From the NCBI RefSeq assembly GCF_035582795.1, contig NC_134366.1:151885519-151949518 (forward strand): a stretch of 64,000 nt of DNA. Reading direction: 5' to 3'. Every line of letters begins with the position of its first letter. Within the stretch, counting starts at the first letter, position 1. The notes below the pieces were generated by a model that was not told where the DNA came from, ran no database searches, and worked only from the letters and a program-made list of their open reading frames with translations. The translations under genes and the position numbers were made by a program. The stretch is from Mycteria americana. Taxonomy: Eukaryota; Chordata; Aves; Ciconiiformes; Ciconiidae. Below, in pieces: positions 48,046 to 61,900 of this stretch.

Positions 48046-51000
48046 CTGCAAAACAGCCAAAGGAAAGCTCTGCATCAGTGAAGAAGTATTCATAGTTTCC
48101 AAGGAGCTTTCAATGCTCTCTTGTTTTGACAGTGACTCACATGGTGGCCCACAAAGGGCATGAGGTACCTACCCAGCACCTCCCTGATGGATGACCCTCA
48201 GGGCTCACAGTGAGGGCACAGCCTTTGCCTAGGCAGCCACCAGAAGACAGCCCAAGTGAACAACCTCTTTTGATGGGTTTCTCATTTTTACAGTCTTACC
48301 ACTTGTGAGCTCCGGCTCCGAGCCAGAAAAGTAGCATTGTATTAACCTTATCTGCTAGGACTTATACACCTCATGGACAAACAAGATATGGTTACAGGTG
48401 TCTTCTCTTCCCAATACATCCATACAGGATTTCTTTGATCTATACCCACAGAACTACTTTGAGAGCTGATGACTTCTGCCCTTGACTTGTTCTACCTCAG
48501 AGGCTTTTATTATTTTGTCTGTGAGAGGTAGTAACTTTTATCAGATCATCTAATATTGTGAAAGAAAAAAAAAACAACAACAAAAACCAGAGAATCTTTC
48601 AGGAACACAAACTAACTGAAAGTTTGATTCTTCCTCCAGCTATCTCAGCTGGCTAATAAGAGCATAATGTCTCTGTACAAACCCTACCTACCTCATTTAT
48701 AAACAGACCTGAAAGGACTAGAGAACCACAATTACATTATCTTTTGATGACATAAGATAGTTCCAGTATAGGTTTGGGCAGTAGTTGGTCACTTGGAAGT
48801 GTAAAAATTCTCTGCTATAAGCAAATTATCTCAAGAGAAGGATGAGCTATGTTTACCTTCCCAATATGCACATTACTAAACACAGCAAAATACAGCAAGT
48901 TTGCCTGGAAACATTCCTTCACCTAAATCAAAACAATATGGCATCTGATCAGTAAAATGAGACTCCTATAGTATGCCAAGACACTACTACTAATTAAATT
49001 TTAAGCACCAGTATTCAACTCGGCAATTAGTGTCACTAAATCCTGTGAAAGATGACATTTTCCCTCTGGCCCCAGCTGCCCAAGTCTTTCACATGACTCC
49101 AGCAGCTGAAGCTTGAAGAAAAAGAAATATGTTTACTGCTGCAAGAATTAGCAATACCTTTTCCTGCCTGTTGGCTAAAGACAGGAGTGAGGCATATTTT
49201 CAGAGCTCCACTTTCCCTACATTGGCAACACACTGCTATTTCCAAGTTCTTGATTATTAGATATGCGTGAATCGCTCCGAGATACACAGCATAAAAGAGT
49301 TAGATAACACTACATGCTTTGGTTTTATGTAAAGCTAACAGTAATAGCTAGTATAGAGTGCTTTTTATCTTCAAAGTCCTTCACATATGTGATCTTCCCC
49401 CAGGGACTGAAAAATATTCTCTCTGCTCTACAGGCAGGCAAACTGAAGAGATACAGCAAAAAAAATTGCCAGAAGTCAGAAAGCCCGAGCCACATTGACA
49501 ACAAGGAGGTCCTCTTTCTTCCCTCTGTGTTCAGGCCATGCCTCACCTACACAAAGTGATGCCATCTGTTATCATCAGTTTGCACAAGCCAAGACTCTGG
49601 CCCACTTGAAAAAAATAATTAATTCACCTCAGTGCCGGCTGCTTGGTAAGCTTCTTGAAATGCAATTGTGTGTCCTCAGGATTTGGGCTACAGAGAAGAG
49701 AAACTTCTCCCAACCGATTAGACTTTTTCACATCTCAAAGAATTAAAGAAAAATACCTATAAACTTTAAGTCTGTATTTGTGTACAGTGCTGAAAACCCA
49801 CCAGACCATCAGCCACCAGCATAAAATTTCATTCTAGTGGAACGAAGCTAGCCAATATTTGTCTTCATGAATCCAACAGCCTAGGCTACATTTTAAATGC
49901 AAGTCAACAACATTGTACCTGGTGGTGCCAAGTGCCAACTGCCTGTTGCCCTGCCAGGCCAACACCACCATAAGAGATGGGTCCTCTACCCAAAATCTGG
50001 TTCTGACCATTTTTTTCAAGGCTCTGGGTTTGTTTCTGCAACCTAAAGCCACTCCACAGAAGACACGCATCTTGGCCCCAAGCCAGGGTGCCCTGTGCAC
50101 TGCCATTTTCTCTTGGCTGGACCTCCTTGACCAGACAGGTACTTCCAAGTCATCCTGCTCCACAAGCTGTCCAAGGGGAGGACTCCCATGCTTTGGCCTC
50201 TCTGCATGCCTGACCAAGCAGCTTTTTTGCAGACACTACGTGCAGCTCCCATCAACAACACACAGCAGCTGCCTGGGCCTGTCCTGCCTCACAGCCCACA
50301 GCCCAGCACCGAGGCTGGGCACAGCTCTACTTCCAGCTCCCCACCCCAGAGGCAGCTTCAAGAACAAGTGGCAGGAAAGCCCACAGGAGACTGGATCATG
50401 AAAACAAGCTTAAATCTGACTGTACTAGAAGCCCAGATAGGATGTTCCAACCTGGTGGAAGAGGTACTTGTTCTTCCTCCAAGACTTCCACCTAAAAGAG
50501 ATAGAGCAGCCTCCCTAAATGACAGTTTTAAGCTCTAAGAGCTAATGTCTCCAAAAAGGGGAGTAAAGACACATGCCAGAGTTGGTGCTGTTTCTTTTTC
50601 ATCTTTCTGCAATAAATATTCCCCTCCTCAGCAGGAGTCATCATCAGTTTTAAAGTGTAGTCAACCAGAATTAATCATCTCCTACTTAGTCTAATCCCAT
50701 AGGTTTGCTTTTTGGTGTCAGGTCCTGCCTATGTTGTCTAGACGAGCTACTTCACCCAGGGCCATGCTTCATCATAGGTGTGCAGATGCTGAAGTCAGAC
50801 AGAGCACCAGAAACAAAAAGTGCTAATCTGAAAAAATAGAGCAGCATTATAACTATAAAGCTATTATGTATGGATTATATACAGAATGAACAGGCCTCTA
50901 AGCATTTCCTTCTTAGTTACCTGATTAAATATTAAAAAAAGGAGTGGACACCATTCTAAGATTAAAAATGCTTAAACATGTTTCATGTGAAAATTAAAAT

Positions 51001-54000
51001 ATATGTATGCAGAAACTACCCAAGCAATCAAAGGTATGAGACTGTTCTGGCACATGACTGGCTAAATGAAGTTTAAAAAAACATTTTCTATATTTTATTC
51101 CTTTTTATAAATTGTTTTATCATGATTAACAGATTTTTTTTGAACTATTTTCCCAACAGTCGTTCATACCAATCACAGATGCTGCTAACTGACTCAGTAA
51201 AGGCTGGCATCATGACCAGAATCCATCAGTGTTGCATTTCACTCTTAATCCTACAGAGGACACTTCCTATTTACTCTCTGCCATGAAATAAATCAGTGAA
51301 TACTCCAACAATTGCAAGAAATAATCTGTTCCTTTCAGTCCTACAACAGAACACAGGTTCATTATTATGATATTTGTTTAGAGGGACGCGCTAAGCAGCT
51401 ATCAAACTGAAAAGCCAAATGAAAATATCACAAAGGTGGAAACCAAGGAGAGCCTGTGTCTTCAGCAGCTGTTCAATTTCAAGGAAATCCAGTAACGTTT
51501 TTAGTGCACGAACCACTGTCCAGGTAATCTCTAGCCCCACTCTAGAAGTTTCTGTCACTTGTATATTCTTGCAGGAGAGCCTTACCTCTCCATAAGCAGA
51601 ATAAAGACCCACGGCTGTATTAGGGGTGCTCTGGTCAGTGTGCAGTCCCCGCAGAACTAAAGCCAGAGGAGAACATGGCTACAGTACAGAGCACTGCCTA
51701 GCTGTCCTTGTATAAATCTAGGGCCAAAGCTTAGATCCTTAAAATGCACATCCATCTGCCATCGACACTCCTGCTGAAACTGTTCACAGTCATTTGCAGA
51801 GAATGGCTACATAAGTCTTAGTTCAGCAAGTGCAAACAATAATGAACGCTGCCCAACATGTATGGCTTTCATCCCAAGCAAAGCGAGACCGGTCCTTCAG
51901 CTGTCCTTCCTACTGCTAATACTTAATACCTAAATACTCAAGACAGAGAAGGGAACGAAAACTGGATTTCCCACAATTGAATGCTCTAGCTCCTAAAAGA
52001 AGGGGCAAAAGGGGAGAAGGCAGAACCACCTCTGGACCCTCTTACAGCCAACACAAAGCCCCATCTCCCAGAGGAAGGTCAAGGGAGTAAATCCTCAGCC
52101 CAAGACAGGCAGCTTCTGGCAATCCACAGCCAAGTGCCTATCTCCACAAGAGGAGAAGGGCTAAAGCTGCACTGCTCTCCTCAGCATTTCTGCCAGCCCT
52201 GCCTAAGCAACTGCTTCTAAGCAAGATCTCTTTTAGGATATCATTCTTGGTTGTTCACACCTCTCTCTCCACCATTTGCCTTGGGTGCTCAGCTTACGGC
52301 TGAGAATCCCATTTGGAGTTACGGGAGCTAAGGGATTACCCTCCAGGTAAGGAAATGTTGCTCAGTTAGTATACCTGCACATCCCCATTCAACAGTGTAT
52401 CCAAAACCTCATGCTCCATCACAGTACTCTGCTTCTGAACAGTTGCTCCCTTCAGACAGTCCTTTTGTAGAGAACAACTGCTCTGGGAGACAGGGAGGAA
52501 CAGAGTTTGGGAGCGTCAAACAACAGAAGCACTCTCAGAATATAAAGTGATCGGGAGCAGGAAAATGCACAGCAAGAGAAAAGGGGCAGGTAAGGCACAG
52601 CATCACAAACAAAAATTATGTGTCCTGATTTTGTATCACAAGTTAGGAGAGGAGCTTGTAGAGCTGGAATAGCAGTGCTTTAGAAATCACCACCCTGAAG
52701 GAGATCAGAGGCACAACTAGTCCAGCCTCACATCCAACAGAGATCAGAGACAGATCCTCCAGAGTAGTGTTCAAGAAATACTGTCAAGTATAATCATGCA
52801 GAAATCTGTCCATGGGGGAAGCTTATTTCTAATTCACATCCTGCATCCATCACAGAATTGTTGCATCTGTGAGGCTTTGTGTGATCAGGTCAGGAGGGTG
52901 AAATTACTGTATCCTGGAGTTTAAGACTTCTTGTATGTGTGCATTTTTCTACCTTAAAAGAGTATTTCAAGCAAAATAAGCAGAACAGAATATAATAATT
53001 ATAGATGAGCAACCTCACGTAAGTATAGGGAAGGCAATTAAGGGACAGCAGTGTAGTTGTAAGTGTCAAGACCAAGTATGGCAGCTAGCAACAGCAGGAA
53101 TGAAGGAATTAAAAACAAAAATCAGCTAACGAGTTGTAAAGCCCAGCAAGAGGCAAACTGTCAGTTACAGAGGATGCAGAGTAGGGAAAGATTTTGCTGA
53201 GAGCATTAATGATGTTAAAACCTCTTGATCAAGAAACAGTAAGCCTTAAAGAAAAAGCAAGCAAATATGTAAGCTGGTTTATTAGTTCAGATATGTTATT
53301 CAAAATGCTCCATTAACCAAAGCAAAACATTACTGTGAGAGCTCCCACGGGTAAAAGAATTGCAGAGCTGGGACACAAGAGCACACCTCAGCAAACATTG
53401 CTTCCCATGGCAGCCCTACTGCTGACTCAACTGCCTTTTAGCTGTGCTACTCCAACTGCTTGTGCAGTCACACAGAGTTGGGAGAGATGGACCGATCCCC
53501 ATCAGGGGTTACCTGGCTGAAAAACTGCTCCAGAGTGGTCCCATCACTGCAGCTGAGAGCACAGCAAGGAGGCTGCCAAAAGAAGGAGCATCTACCTAAC
53601 CCACTACCACAAGAAGTGTTCACCAAACAAGGCCCTAAAATAGGGTTGTTAAGGTAAGATAAAGCGGCTTGGCAGGGATGACAGTGTGCACCCAGACTGA
53701 TGGAAGAGCTGGGAGAGATTTTGCTTGGAGCCAAGGACAGGCAAAGGCCAGAGAGATCGGGCTAGCAAAGAGAAGGCTGGTGGCCACTCTGGTTCCACAG
53801 AAGAACTCAACATCACATGGTCCCTTTTATCTTCCTGAGAAAACCAGAAGAAGGATAGAGGGGAAAGGGACAGAGGCAACTCAGACCAGAAACAAAACAA
53901 AAGCAAAGACAAACAGGCAGATCCACCCTGAAATAATCCACTTCAGTTAGCTGGGGCCATGTATTATTCCCTGATGACCACTATTCCTTGGAATGCTCCA

Positions 54001-54696
54001 GGCCTGTGTTCCAGCTCTTTTGTAATTGCATAGTAATTGCCTGTGTGGAAAGGATCACTCCTGAGGTAAGTACTTGGGCAATTTGGGCCAAAGGATCCAA
54101 CACTCGGTTAACCCCTGGCTTGTCCAAAAAACCCTGCAACTGACTTTGCAGTTTGCCTGGACTGACCTCTATACACTTTCTAGAGTTGTTGATAAGATTA
54201 AAGACCCCAACAAAGCAGTTGCATCTCTATCCCAGAGGCCAAGGAAAAGAGGCACTTGGAGCCCACAGCTGCTGCTGCTTGGCCTATGTTTCCCATTAAG
54301 CCAGATTACCATACCCTTCTGCCACATCCCTGCTGCCAATCAGTTGCTGCTGGATTTCACCCTGCAAACATGGATGCCCTGTAAGCAGCACCTCTGCCCC
54401 TCCAACAGCACAGCATCAGAGGGACCAGGCAGTGTGTGAGGGCAGGGCATGGGTTGGGACCATGTGCATCCTCCCTGTGGTGGTATCATGAAGGAAGGCT
54501 TTAATAACGCAGAAACAACGCACTGCCCCATCCCACGCTAGGCCTGTGAGGGCCAGGAGAGCCCCCTCTGCTCCGCAGCCCTCACAGGGGCCCGGCCTGG
54601 CTGTGGGGCCCAACGGCCGCCCGCACCCCGGCAGGCTGCCCCCACCCAGACTTGTTGGGGTGCCCCCCAACCCCGCCACCCCCGGCCGGCCCTCAC
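48046..54696 (-). other. SNX31: SNX31 intron 2 (6.7 kb)
   Basis: This intron contains a MIR-like SINE (about 49340-49570) and a comparatively C-rich segment at about 49900-50540 that is open in several frames on both strands without recognisable product. A possible old repeat lies near 52250-52350. No gene is recognised. Confidence 0.8.
49340..49570 (+). repeat. MIR-like SINE, plus orientation
   Basis: The MIR-like order is visible: 'tgctttttatcttcaaagtc', 'cacatatgtgatcttccccc', 'caggcaggcaaactgaagag', 'ttgccagaagtcagaaagcc', and then 'tgttcaggccatgcc'. It matches the aaagcactttaca / atctcatttaatcctcac / gaaactgaggcacag / gcccaaggtcacacagc pattern with much decay. Confidence 0.55.
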
Positions 54697-54771
54697 CTGC
54701 GCGTCCCAGCGGCGGAGCTGGCTGTACCGCGCCTTGCCGAGCAGGAAGCCCTCCAGGCACACCGAATACAG
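54697..54771 (-). CDS. SNX31: SNX31 coding exon 2 (PX domain)
   Basis: This 75-nt exon encodes residues 23-47, LYSVCLEGFLLGKARYSQLR followed by RWDAQ. It matches human LYSVHLDGFLFCRVRYSQLH, including the RYSQL motif near the basic PX pocket. The acceptor is gtgcttgcag and the donor CAG|gtgagg. The intron before it is only 74 bases. Confidence 0.96.
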
Positions 54772-54845
54772 CTGCAAGCACACAGCCGTCAGACCCGCGC
54801 CCGGCCCCGCCGGCCCCCGCCGCCCGCTCCCCGCCCCGCGCCCAC

Positions 54846-54911
54846 CACGTAGCGCCCCCCGCGCCTCTCCCGCAGTTCCTCGGCGGCGGTGATGCTGAAG
54901 TGCAGCTTCAT
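54846..54911 (-). CDS. SNX31: SNX31 coding exon 1 (start codon), sorting nexin 31
   Basis: This 66-nt exon encodes residues 1-22, MKLHFSITAAEELRERRGGR followed by YV, equivalent to human MKMHFCIPVSQQ...LGGRYV. The donor is GTG|gtgggc. The 14 exons together give 434 residues (human about 440): PX domain about 1-109, FERM-like F1 about 110-205, F2 about 206-265, F3 about 266-385, then a linker and acidic tail. SNX31 is an endosomal adaptor of the SNX17/SNX27/SNX31 family that binds NPxY-type motifs in membrane cargo such as integrins (and uroplakins in mammals) and sends them back to the cell surface. All junctions keep frame, so the gene appears intact. Confidence 0.96.
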
Positions 54912-55170
54912 GGCGAGACCGGGCTGGGCCGGGCCGAGCCGGGCCGGGCCGTTCCCTCACGGCAGCGGCGGGGCGGAGGGAGGGAGGCGCCGGGCAGCGC
55001 AGGTGGGAGCGGGCGCAGCGCCAGGGGGCGCTGCCGCGGTGCGGGCCGCGGGCACCAAGGCGGGATCGTCCCTGAGGCACAGCCTCGGCGGCGGCTTTTA
55101 ATTGCAGTCCCCCCAGAAAGGGAGCTTGCGGGGGAGCGTCCCCGCCCTGGGGCGAGGAGCAACGTGGGGT

Positions 55171-58100
55171 GAAATTAATGGTCAATAAGCGCCAAGCGGT
55201 GCCCGCAGGGGAAGCGGCCTGGCTGGGAAGGGCGGTCAGGGGTGACCCGGGGCCCTGAAGAGCCGGTGCCAAGCAAGGAAGAAGGCGGCCAAGGGACCCT
55301 GTTACAGCAGCCCGTGTGGGTGCGAATAGCACCGGGAAGGGGACTACGAAGTGGTAATTCACTGCGAAGTGGTGATAATTCACTGTTTTTCATGGCACGA
55401 GAACTCGGGACCATGTAGTGAAAGGGGTACACAGCAAGTTTATAAGAAAAGAAAGTCATTTTTTCACACAGTGCCTCACTGGAGGTCAAATGTAGTTAAA
55501 ATGGCAGCTCCATCTCTGGGACTTTTGTTTATCGCTGATTACCAGATGATAAAGGTGAGTTACACTTGCGTATTTCTGGTAGCCCTGAGGGAAAGGCGCT
55601 GCGGGAGCTGGGCCTTCTCGTGTGAATCACCGTGGAAGTCCTCATAGTCTTACATGAGCAGTGTTGCTGGAGACGTGAAATGAGTTCATCAACATGGAAA
55701 TAATGCAGCTGAAATGCCTCCCCTGCACTCTGGGGCCTGACATAAGCACAGTAGTCTGGCCTCATCAAAAGGCCCTTCATCAGAGGAAGAAAATTATTTC
55801 CGGAAGGCCATGATTCACTAACTGACCTGGGGAAAACCCCTTCCCAGGGGAACAAGGTTTGCACGTATTTTCAAGAAACAGGATTAACTGTGGGCATTCT
55901 GGAGAAAATGGAGAAGAGTAAGTAAAATAACATTGTGTAACATGTTTGATGATTTGTGTTTCTTCTTCATCTGTGCAGCCAAATATAACCAGTCTGACAA
56001 CTTCTGGAGCACCCACGCAACCGCCCTCTTACAGAGCCAACTTTGTAGCTCCCGGTGTCACGGCTACTGTTGTACGTGGGGGATGAGGCACCCGCATCCT
56101 GGGGAGCTCTGGAAGAGCTTTCCTTCCCCTCCTGCGCAAGGCCCCTGTGTGCATCATTGTTCACATCCCAAGCCACTTTGCAAATCCACATCTCCACTTG
56201 TAGCCTGGAAGGCAAGGTGGCTACATAATGAGTTTGATGGAAAAATGTGAGGTATAGGCAGACAGAGGAAAGATCTACGCTCTGGGCCATGGGCACGAAT
56301 TTTCCACTTCTGCTGTCATTCTAGGTTGGTGGTCTCTTCTCATCTGCCTGAATCTGGTTCCCCCATGGAAAACTACAGGAGGAGAAAACGAGCTACCTTT
56401 GGTCGCAAATCTCTCTAACAGTGGCAAGAGACAGGATTAAGCAAGCTTCCACTTACAGATGTGACAATGTGTTATGTTTGGGGCCCACTTTTTGAAGTGT
56501 AATCTCTGTTTTATGTCATCTGCTGACTTCAAGTTTAACCTAGACCACGTGTAATCCAAGGTCCCAGTCACTGCAATGTGACACAACCAGTCAGCCTGCC
56601 CAGGGCATCATTTTTGTTTTCTGAATGCTCAGATATCACATGGAACATCTTAAAGTGTGCTCAGAGCTATAAAAAAGTACGTACCTCTGGACAGCTATAG
56701 CCAGCTAGAACATGACTTGATTAGGAATGTTTCTTTAGCAGGTTACATGGGAAGCGGGAGACTACTTGGCATAGATATACCGCTCTTAGTACTTAACGTG
56801 CAACAGGCCCATTATGTTTGCCCAGCTTGTCTTTTCCTTTTTTTCTTAATGATTACATTCAGTCCCAATACAAGTGAGAAATCTAAGAAAAGTTTCAAAT
56901 TATTTTTTGAAAATAGTCTTTCCTTTGTTCTTGCTGCCCAAGTCCTTCAAAGGGAACTCCAACTACATGTGCACCTTGTGGTCTTAGTGTAGCTGAAAAC
57001 ATCTGTTTGAAATTTGTATTCACATCAAATGCCACATCCTAAGGATTTGTAACCCTGCCAGCTGTGTTTTCATTTGGATACAGCTACTATCCATCATTAT
57101 TGACCACACCCTACAGAAGGTAAGAGCTTTCCTTCGCAGAGATAGTCGTACCGCACAGACTCACAGTTGCCTAAGGAAGAGCACTTAGGCTGCGGTGTGC
57201 TGAAATCTCTGCCTGCCTTGTTGAGGAATCTTGGGTTTTTTTGTGTGCTCCTCCTGGCTTATCAGTTGAGGAAAAACCTGTGAAGAGGGGGGGCAGTGAG
57301 TGAGAGGCCGACTTGCGGCTCTGCAATTGCAAATGCAAATCATCACCCGGCAGGAGTAGGGCATACAAGGATTCCCCAGGTTTCAAGTCTTCACATGAGA
57401 ATAGGGAGGTCCTGGACTCATCTCCTTCACTAGCAGCTGAGCTGCAGATCCTCTTTAAGTCAGCATGCTGCCTTTGAAACTCCATCAGAGAAGACCTGCA
57501 GCATTTCCCAGCCAGACCTTGTAGCCTTCCTATGGCTTTTCATTGCAAAGGTGGTGTGGGACTCTTAGTATCACTTGCTATGTTGTTGATGAGGCAGCTA
57601 ATTGATGCAACAGGACATAGAATGTGGTGTTTCTCTTTGTAAGGAAAGGACTAGTTGATCAAAGGGAAAATGGGAAGGAGGCAAGGGAAACAGGGTAGTT
57701 TAATTCAAAGTGCCCACTTACATCATAAAAAGTAATCTGAGAGAGGAACTGAGACTTTTTTGAGACTAGCTTCTGATTCCAGTAAATCCAAGCTTGTGCT
57801 GGATTTACTCAGGAGGCATTTCTAACCTCGAATCGCCTCTCAGGGACAACTCATACATGGGAAGCTATGATGAGTTCACTCGTAGTTTAAACTACTCCAG
57901 CAGGGAGTGAAAATGTTGCTCGTGTTCAGGGAGCAACTCCAATGGAAGGATCAGTCATAGAGATTGAGCTTCCTACTTAATCCCAAGTAGGATGGCCAGA
58001 AGCACATAACTATGAAAGCCTAGTGAATTGTGGTCCCAAGGACAAGACTGTGGCTCTCTAGCTTGTCAGTTTGGACCACAACTCCTCAACTATTGAGAAT

Positions 58101-61100
58101 AAATACAAATCCTGGTTGTTTTTTTGGAGGTTTTTTTTTTCTCCCAGTTATTCCAAGCAGAATTATATCTATTAGATGCAGAATTCAGAAAACCTTTTTG
58201 CAGAGAATCCTAATCCAAAATGGTAAGTGGCTGTCTTTCAACATCCAGTTGTCCATAGCAATCATTAACAATGCTCCCAAAAAGGAAATGCATTTAGGTG
58301 CAAGGACTGAAGATATCATTTATTCAAGGGTAGACACCTAATTAGTGTAAACTGGCAACTGTAATGACATTGCCTGACTCAGGAACATCTTGATTTCCAC
58401 CACCTTGTCCCCTCCTCCTCCAGGACCCAGTGAAATGCAAATTTCCTAGACTTCTGCAGAGCAGTGAAGAGAATGCATGCAATCCAGATTACCCTGCACC
58501 AAACCTTTGATTTAGTTGCCCATAAAGCTACATTCTGCTTGGGAAAGCGGATGGTGAATATAGTACTATTCATTCATTCAAATCACCATTCATTTCAGGA
58601 GCAGGCTTTTGGCTGGTCCTAAACTCCAAAGTGTTTGCTCTGGTTAGAATGGAAGACGGAGAAAGACTGACGGAATGAAATAGCAGAGGATCCAGCTAAA
58701 TCAGCTTAGCACTGGGTGGCTGCAGGGTGGTAGAGGATCAGCGTAAGCCTCTGACACATGCTAGAGGGAATGTGTGGCAGAAGGAAGTGACTGCCAGTTA
58801 GGCTGCCTATTAACCCAAGGGAACAATGCTCTACCTCTGTTGAATAAATTGATTTTTCTGTGTGGTGCATTGTTTTACAGTAGTACTCTAAAGATACATT
58901 GATAGAGGCACTAGCAAACACATTGTTCACTATCTCTAAGATTAAAAAAAGACATTGATTAAATAGGCATCTGTGGTATACAGTGGGGAATTACCATGTA
59001 ATCAAGAGTGGGAAGAGAGAAACCCAACCAACCCAGGGTTTTGTTTTCTTAAGCCATCATGATCACCTCAGCAGGATTACCTCACTGTTTCCTTCCATCA
59101 CAAAAGTTACCTAGTATTTCAGGCTGGTACACATGCTAGTGCTTGACACACCCACAAATGTCTTGTACAAAGCTGGAAGCACCCCTCTTTTCCTCCTTTT
59201 TCAGTTTCCCCATATGCAAGAGGTTAAATAACTTGCACATTCTTACAAAACATAAAAATTAGTTTGGTTTAACTCCAGCAGACTCACCAAAGATGCATTA
59301 CCTTTTATCTGGGGAAACAAGCAGAAGTGAGGTAGGCTCTTACTTTCCTGCTAGGGCCCTGAAACTCCTGCAAATAGGTCTTTATATCATCCTTTAGACT
59401 TTCCATTAAACCTTTAATATCATCCAATTCCTCAACGTTTTTATTACAGAGCTAAATATTTTTAGGTCTTTAAAACTGTCTCCAAAGCTTTAATGTTTTT
59501 ATAGTTGACATTACATAAAATTAAGGTTGTACATTCAACCTCTTATCACATACATATGTTGTTTGAACTGCCTCCTTTGTAGGATTTACCATCCAATTTC
59601 AAAAATTCTTATAGTCGTACACTTCAGCAAGATTCCAATTAAAGGCTAACCCAGTCTGCCTTCATCAGGACAGGACCAAACATAAGAATTGTACAAGCTT
59701 AACCTAATGCTTTTATAGTGAAGTGAGGGATTTTAAATAGGATTCATTTATGCCAGACCCATTTCACCTCTCTATGCTAGGCTTATTTCTCAAATTCACT
59801 GAACAGAAAAAAATCTGGTCTGGAGATCTTTGCACAAGGGGAAAAATAAGGCCACTCTTGAATTGTCTTTTGTGGGACTTCAGAAAGCATACTGTAGGGC
59901 TTTAAGACCGCAACAATAGGTCCAGAGAACACTGGCAATCCCCCCATACAACACAGATTTCAGAGAGCCTTCCAGAAAGGACTCACTAACCCCTTCCTAT
60001 GATTCTGTATAAACTGTATCCTTTAAATACAGCAACTGGAGCCCAATGGATTGCAGTGGCTAAGAGTCATGCCTTCCTCCATGACTAAAAGATCTTCATT
60101 CCTTTCCCCCATCCCAGCCTGCCAGGTTTTTCTCTTCTCTGTAAAAGGAGGACATGCCATCTTGACTGCTTCCTTTCTGCTCCTGCATTATCAATTTTGA
60201 TTAAGCAGCTTACAGAGCCAATTATGGGCTAAACTGGGTAGAAAATGCCTCTCATATTCTGCAAGTCTGCAGAAAGTACTCCTTTAAAGGCAAGGGGAAA
60301 AAAATCAAGGCAGCAACTGTAGGATAACCCAGCTGTAGATGGACAACTTCAGTGTATCTGCTAACCTACACAGTGAAAGTTTGTGTTGCATCAAAAGCTT
60401 GTTACTGTCTCTCTTGATTATGCACTTAACAGTTAGCTCGATTATGGATTTAACAGTTTTAATCCTGAAAAACTCTCAACCTCAGTATGGTCTTGTAGCA
60501 AATTAACCAGCTCATGTGCTACTGTTGGCTCTTCCCACTTTTGCTGCCATTGGTCATTTGCTTGGATGCTCTTTTTAGTGACTAACACACAAGCTAACCT
60601 GAAGGTCCTATCAGCCCCAAGTGAAGACAGGATTATTTCTACAGTATTGTACACTAGATGAGATTTAGATCAAGTAGCAAGTTATTTTAAAAAGGCACAC
60701 CCCCCCTTCAATTCTATTTTTTAAATGACAGTCAAATATAAGGATGAACCAGGAAGGTCACCTTTTACAGGAAGAAGCAGATTCCTGGAGCCAGTAAAAC
60801 TGCTAGAATTATTTCACCATTCACAAATTTGGTAAAAAAAACCCACCAAGTTTTGCATAAGCTCACTGTATGCAGAGCTCTGTGACACATTACAACTGGA
60901 AGTTACTGAAAAGATCTTTGTAGTGAATGTTAAGTAATAAGGAACAGCATTCAATTTCAGATCACTTTCTCAGTTTTCTAATCTGCTGATTTAAAGTACC
61001 CTAACTGTATTCTTTTTCAGTAATAATTCAATAATTTAGTTACCAAAGAGCTAGCTGAGACTTTCAAAGTAGCCTCTGACAAAAGGATTTGTTCAGCACA

Positions 61101-61900
61101 TTAAACCACCCAAAATGTAGCAGAGCTAATATTAAACCAATTGGTCTCTTACTAACAAAGTAAAAAGAAAAAGCTAAGAGTAGACATTCACTTGTTAGGG
61201 AACACATTAGAAATATTCGACTCGGGAGGATTAAGCAGTCCTGTTCACAGAAGGATTTCTACTGTGTAAAAAGCATGATCTTTTGGTTACTATGCATTCA
61301 ATTTTTAATACATTACCACCTGAAGCCTCACCTGTTTTGTTCTAGGAATGCCGTGTGTTCACATGTTCACAATAATGGCATTTTGCAACACTTGTCTATT
61401 GCAGACAATCCTTGCTCATTCACCTATATCCATATGACTCTGCCTCCATCTCAGGGATCATTAGCCATCTAAAGACACAGCCGGAGACCTAAGAAGAGAT
61501 TATTCCTTCCATCAAAACCTGCGAGAACAAACACCACCACATGCAGGTGGTCAAATGGGAACATGTGTTGGTATGTTACACAATTCCAACACAGGCCTTT
61601 TATAGTAACAGTTCTTACTGATCATCTCAAGGTAGGGTGTTTAAAGGTCTGTTTCTAATTAGACAATGACAAGAGCTCAGACATCATGCTATTAAGGATT
61701 TTAAACCCAGATATGGATCTAGCTGCTCTTTTCACTTGTTTTAATGCCTAAGTTTATATTATCAGTAACAGGTGGCTAAATGTAGGCTAATCTTCTCTAG
61801 AACTGCTAGAACATACTATAAAATGGGATTCTAACTTGATATTCTGAATGACAACCTTATCAGAAGCACACTGAACAAAAGAAACCATCACAAGTAAGTC
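55171..61900. other. Intergenic DNA between SNX31 promoter and PABPC1 3' end
   Basis: About 6.7 kb with no confident gene. It includes a possible plus-strand first exon at 55501-55554 and an exon-like minus-strand frame at 57278-57495 (both in the findings), and a weak MIR-like fragment near 59170-59280 (ggttaaataacttgcacatt). The rest is AT-rich and unremarkable. Confidence 0.75.

Larger units (their letters stand above)
54540..55170. promoter_or_regulatory. SNX31: CpG island, SNX31 promoter and first exons
   Basis: About 600 bases of very G+C- and CpG-rich sequence surround the SNX31 start codon (54909-54911) and its first two coding exons. The transcription start should lie at or just above 54912 on the minus strand. 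Several GGGCGG/CCGCCC-like boxes are present and no TATA box is obvious. Long open frames on both strands here are compositional. Confidence 0.85.

Noticed and set aside
54538-55383. 281-codon minus-strand and 208-codon plus-strand open frames
   Set aside because: They overlap the SNX31 CpG island and its real first two exons; composition explains the long frames.
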